Source: Elephas maximus indicus
Lineage: Eukaryota > Chordata > Mammalia > Proboscidea > Elephantidae
Direction: 5' to 3'
Assembly (NCBI RefSeq): GCF_024166365.1
Contig: NC_064839.1
Span: 39,692,378 to 39,756,377, forward strand
Length of the DNA stretch: 64,000 bases
In this document: piece after piece, positions 63,410 through 64,000 of the stretch
Numbering within the stretch: the stretch's first letter is position 1
Layout of the letters: the number at the start of each line of letters is the position of its first letter
The notes under the pieces: generated by a model
The model's input: the letters and a program-made list of their open reading frames with translations, nothing else
The model's database searches: none
What the model was told of the DNA's origin: nothing
Translations under genes and position numbers: made by a program

Positions 63410-64000
63410 TTTGGAAAAAAAGAAGTAAAACTGTCTTTACAGATGACCTAATCTTGTATACAGAAAATCCTGAAGAATCTACAAAAAACTGTTAGAGCTA
63501 ATAAACAAGTTCAGCAGGGATGGTGAATGGATAAGGAAAATGTGGTTCATCTGTATAATGGAATATAAATTCAGACATAAAGAGGAATGAATACATGCCA
63601 ACATAGATGAACCTAAAAAGCTTTATACTAAGTGAAAGAGACCAGTCACAAAGGACCACGTATCGTATGATCCCATGTATATGAAATGTCCAGAACGGGC
63701 AAATCTACAAAGATGGAGAGTAGATTAATGGTTGCCTTGGGCTGAAACCCTATGGAGTGGTTCTACTCTGCAACACGTGGGGTCTCCATGAGTTAAAATC
63801 AACTCTATAGCAGCTGGTTTAGGGCTGGGAGTGGAGGTTGGGGGGAAACAGGGGACTAACTTCTAGTGGGTACTGGTTCCTTTTCGCTGATAAAATGTTT
63901 TCAAATTTATTATGGTGGTGGTTGCACAATTTTGGGAATATTCTAAAATCCACTGAATTGTACACTTTGAAAGAGTTAATTTCATGGTATGTAAATATAT
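63410..64000 (+). repeat. Decayed L1, plus strand, interrupted by SINE
   Basis: 63420-63530 is ORF2 reverse-transcriptase sequence (TTTACAGATGACCTAATCTT, giving the F-T-D-D motif), then a jump to 3' sequence (AATGGAATATAAATTCAGAC, CCATGTATATGAAATGTCC) and the L1M tail ending CCACTGAATTGTACACTTTG and ATGGTATGTAAATATAT at the window edge. Confidence 0.78.
63739..63827 (+). mobile_element. 5'-truncated AfroSINE (77 bp) nested in L1
   Basis: Insert 63745-63821 begins AAACCCTATGGAGTGGTTCT and ends AAAATCAACTCTATAGCAGC and TGGTTT. Flanks carry GGGCTG at 63739-63744 and 63822-63827, a short but matching target duplication, and L1 sequence resumes on each side. Confidence 0.78.

Larger units (their letters stand above)
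56151..64000 (+). other. VAC14: VAC14 intron 1 (start)
   Basis: At least 7.85 kb without a coding exon. Contents: MIRs at about 56310-56510 and 59845-60080, RTE/BovB-like fragments at 57119-58035 and 60950-61540, MER20 (58180-58350), MER5A (59030-59205), AfroSINEs (59517-59720, 61670-61868, 63745-63821) and a decayed L1 (63410-64000). 58350-59020 and 62050-63200 show nothing I can name. Confidence 0.8.

Noticed and set aside
1-64000. CRISPR array, defence island, integron, prophage or other bacterial system
   Set aside because: No direct-repeat/spacer array, no operon-like gene packing and no bacterial genes. Intron-exon structure and mammalian repeats are present throughout.

Overview
This window is mammalian nuclear DNA. 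Its young repeats point to Afrotheria, most likely an elephant or close relative (inference). It holds many copies of a tRNA-headed SINE of the AfroSINE type, whose tail matches an RTE/BovB-like LINE, plus L1 elements with the matching 3' ends and older MIR, L2, MER5A and MER20 relics. No prokaryotic, plasmid or phage content was seen.

From about 0.9 to 52.6 kb the + strand carries the 3' third of HYDIN, the giant ciliary central-pair protein gene. I could follow 26 consecutive coding exons (880-1031 to 52115-52597). All have GT-AG borders, matching phases, no stop and no frameshift. They encode the last 1,716 residues, a run of ASH/PapD-like Ig folds, and end with a normal stop at 52595-52597. 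The earlier part of the gene lies upstream of the window. A likely poly(A) signal sits at 53748.

From about 55.5 to 56.3 kb a TATA-less CpG island carries the promoter and first coding exon (56047-56150) of VAC14, the scaffold of the PIKfyve-FIG4 lipid kinase/phosphatase complex. VAC14 reads in the same direction as HYDIN, the order known for this pair in other mammals. The rest of the window (56151-64000) is VAC14 intron 1.

The introns and the intergenic gap are built largely from layered repeats. The clearest are a 3.8 kb L1 (38073-41889) and a 1.2 kb L1 with a probable 3' transduction (29662-30861), both landed in ancient L2 sequence with exact target duplications. There are also an AfroSINE inside a MER5A (4420-4628), a 30-bp micro-insertion of AfroSINE tail (50045-50074), and two RTE/BovB-like fragments in VAC14 intron 1. 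I found no new multi-gene system; the less familiar signals are small repeat structures and promoter details listed as findings.
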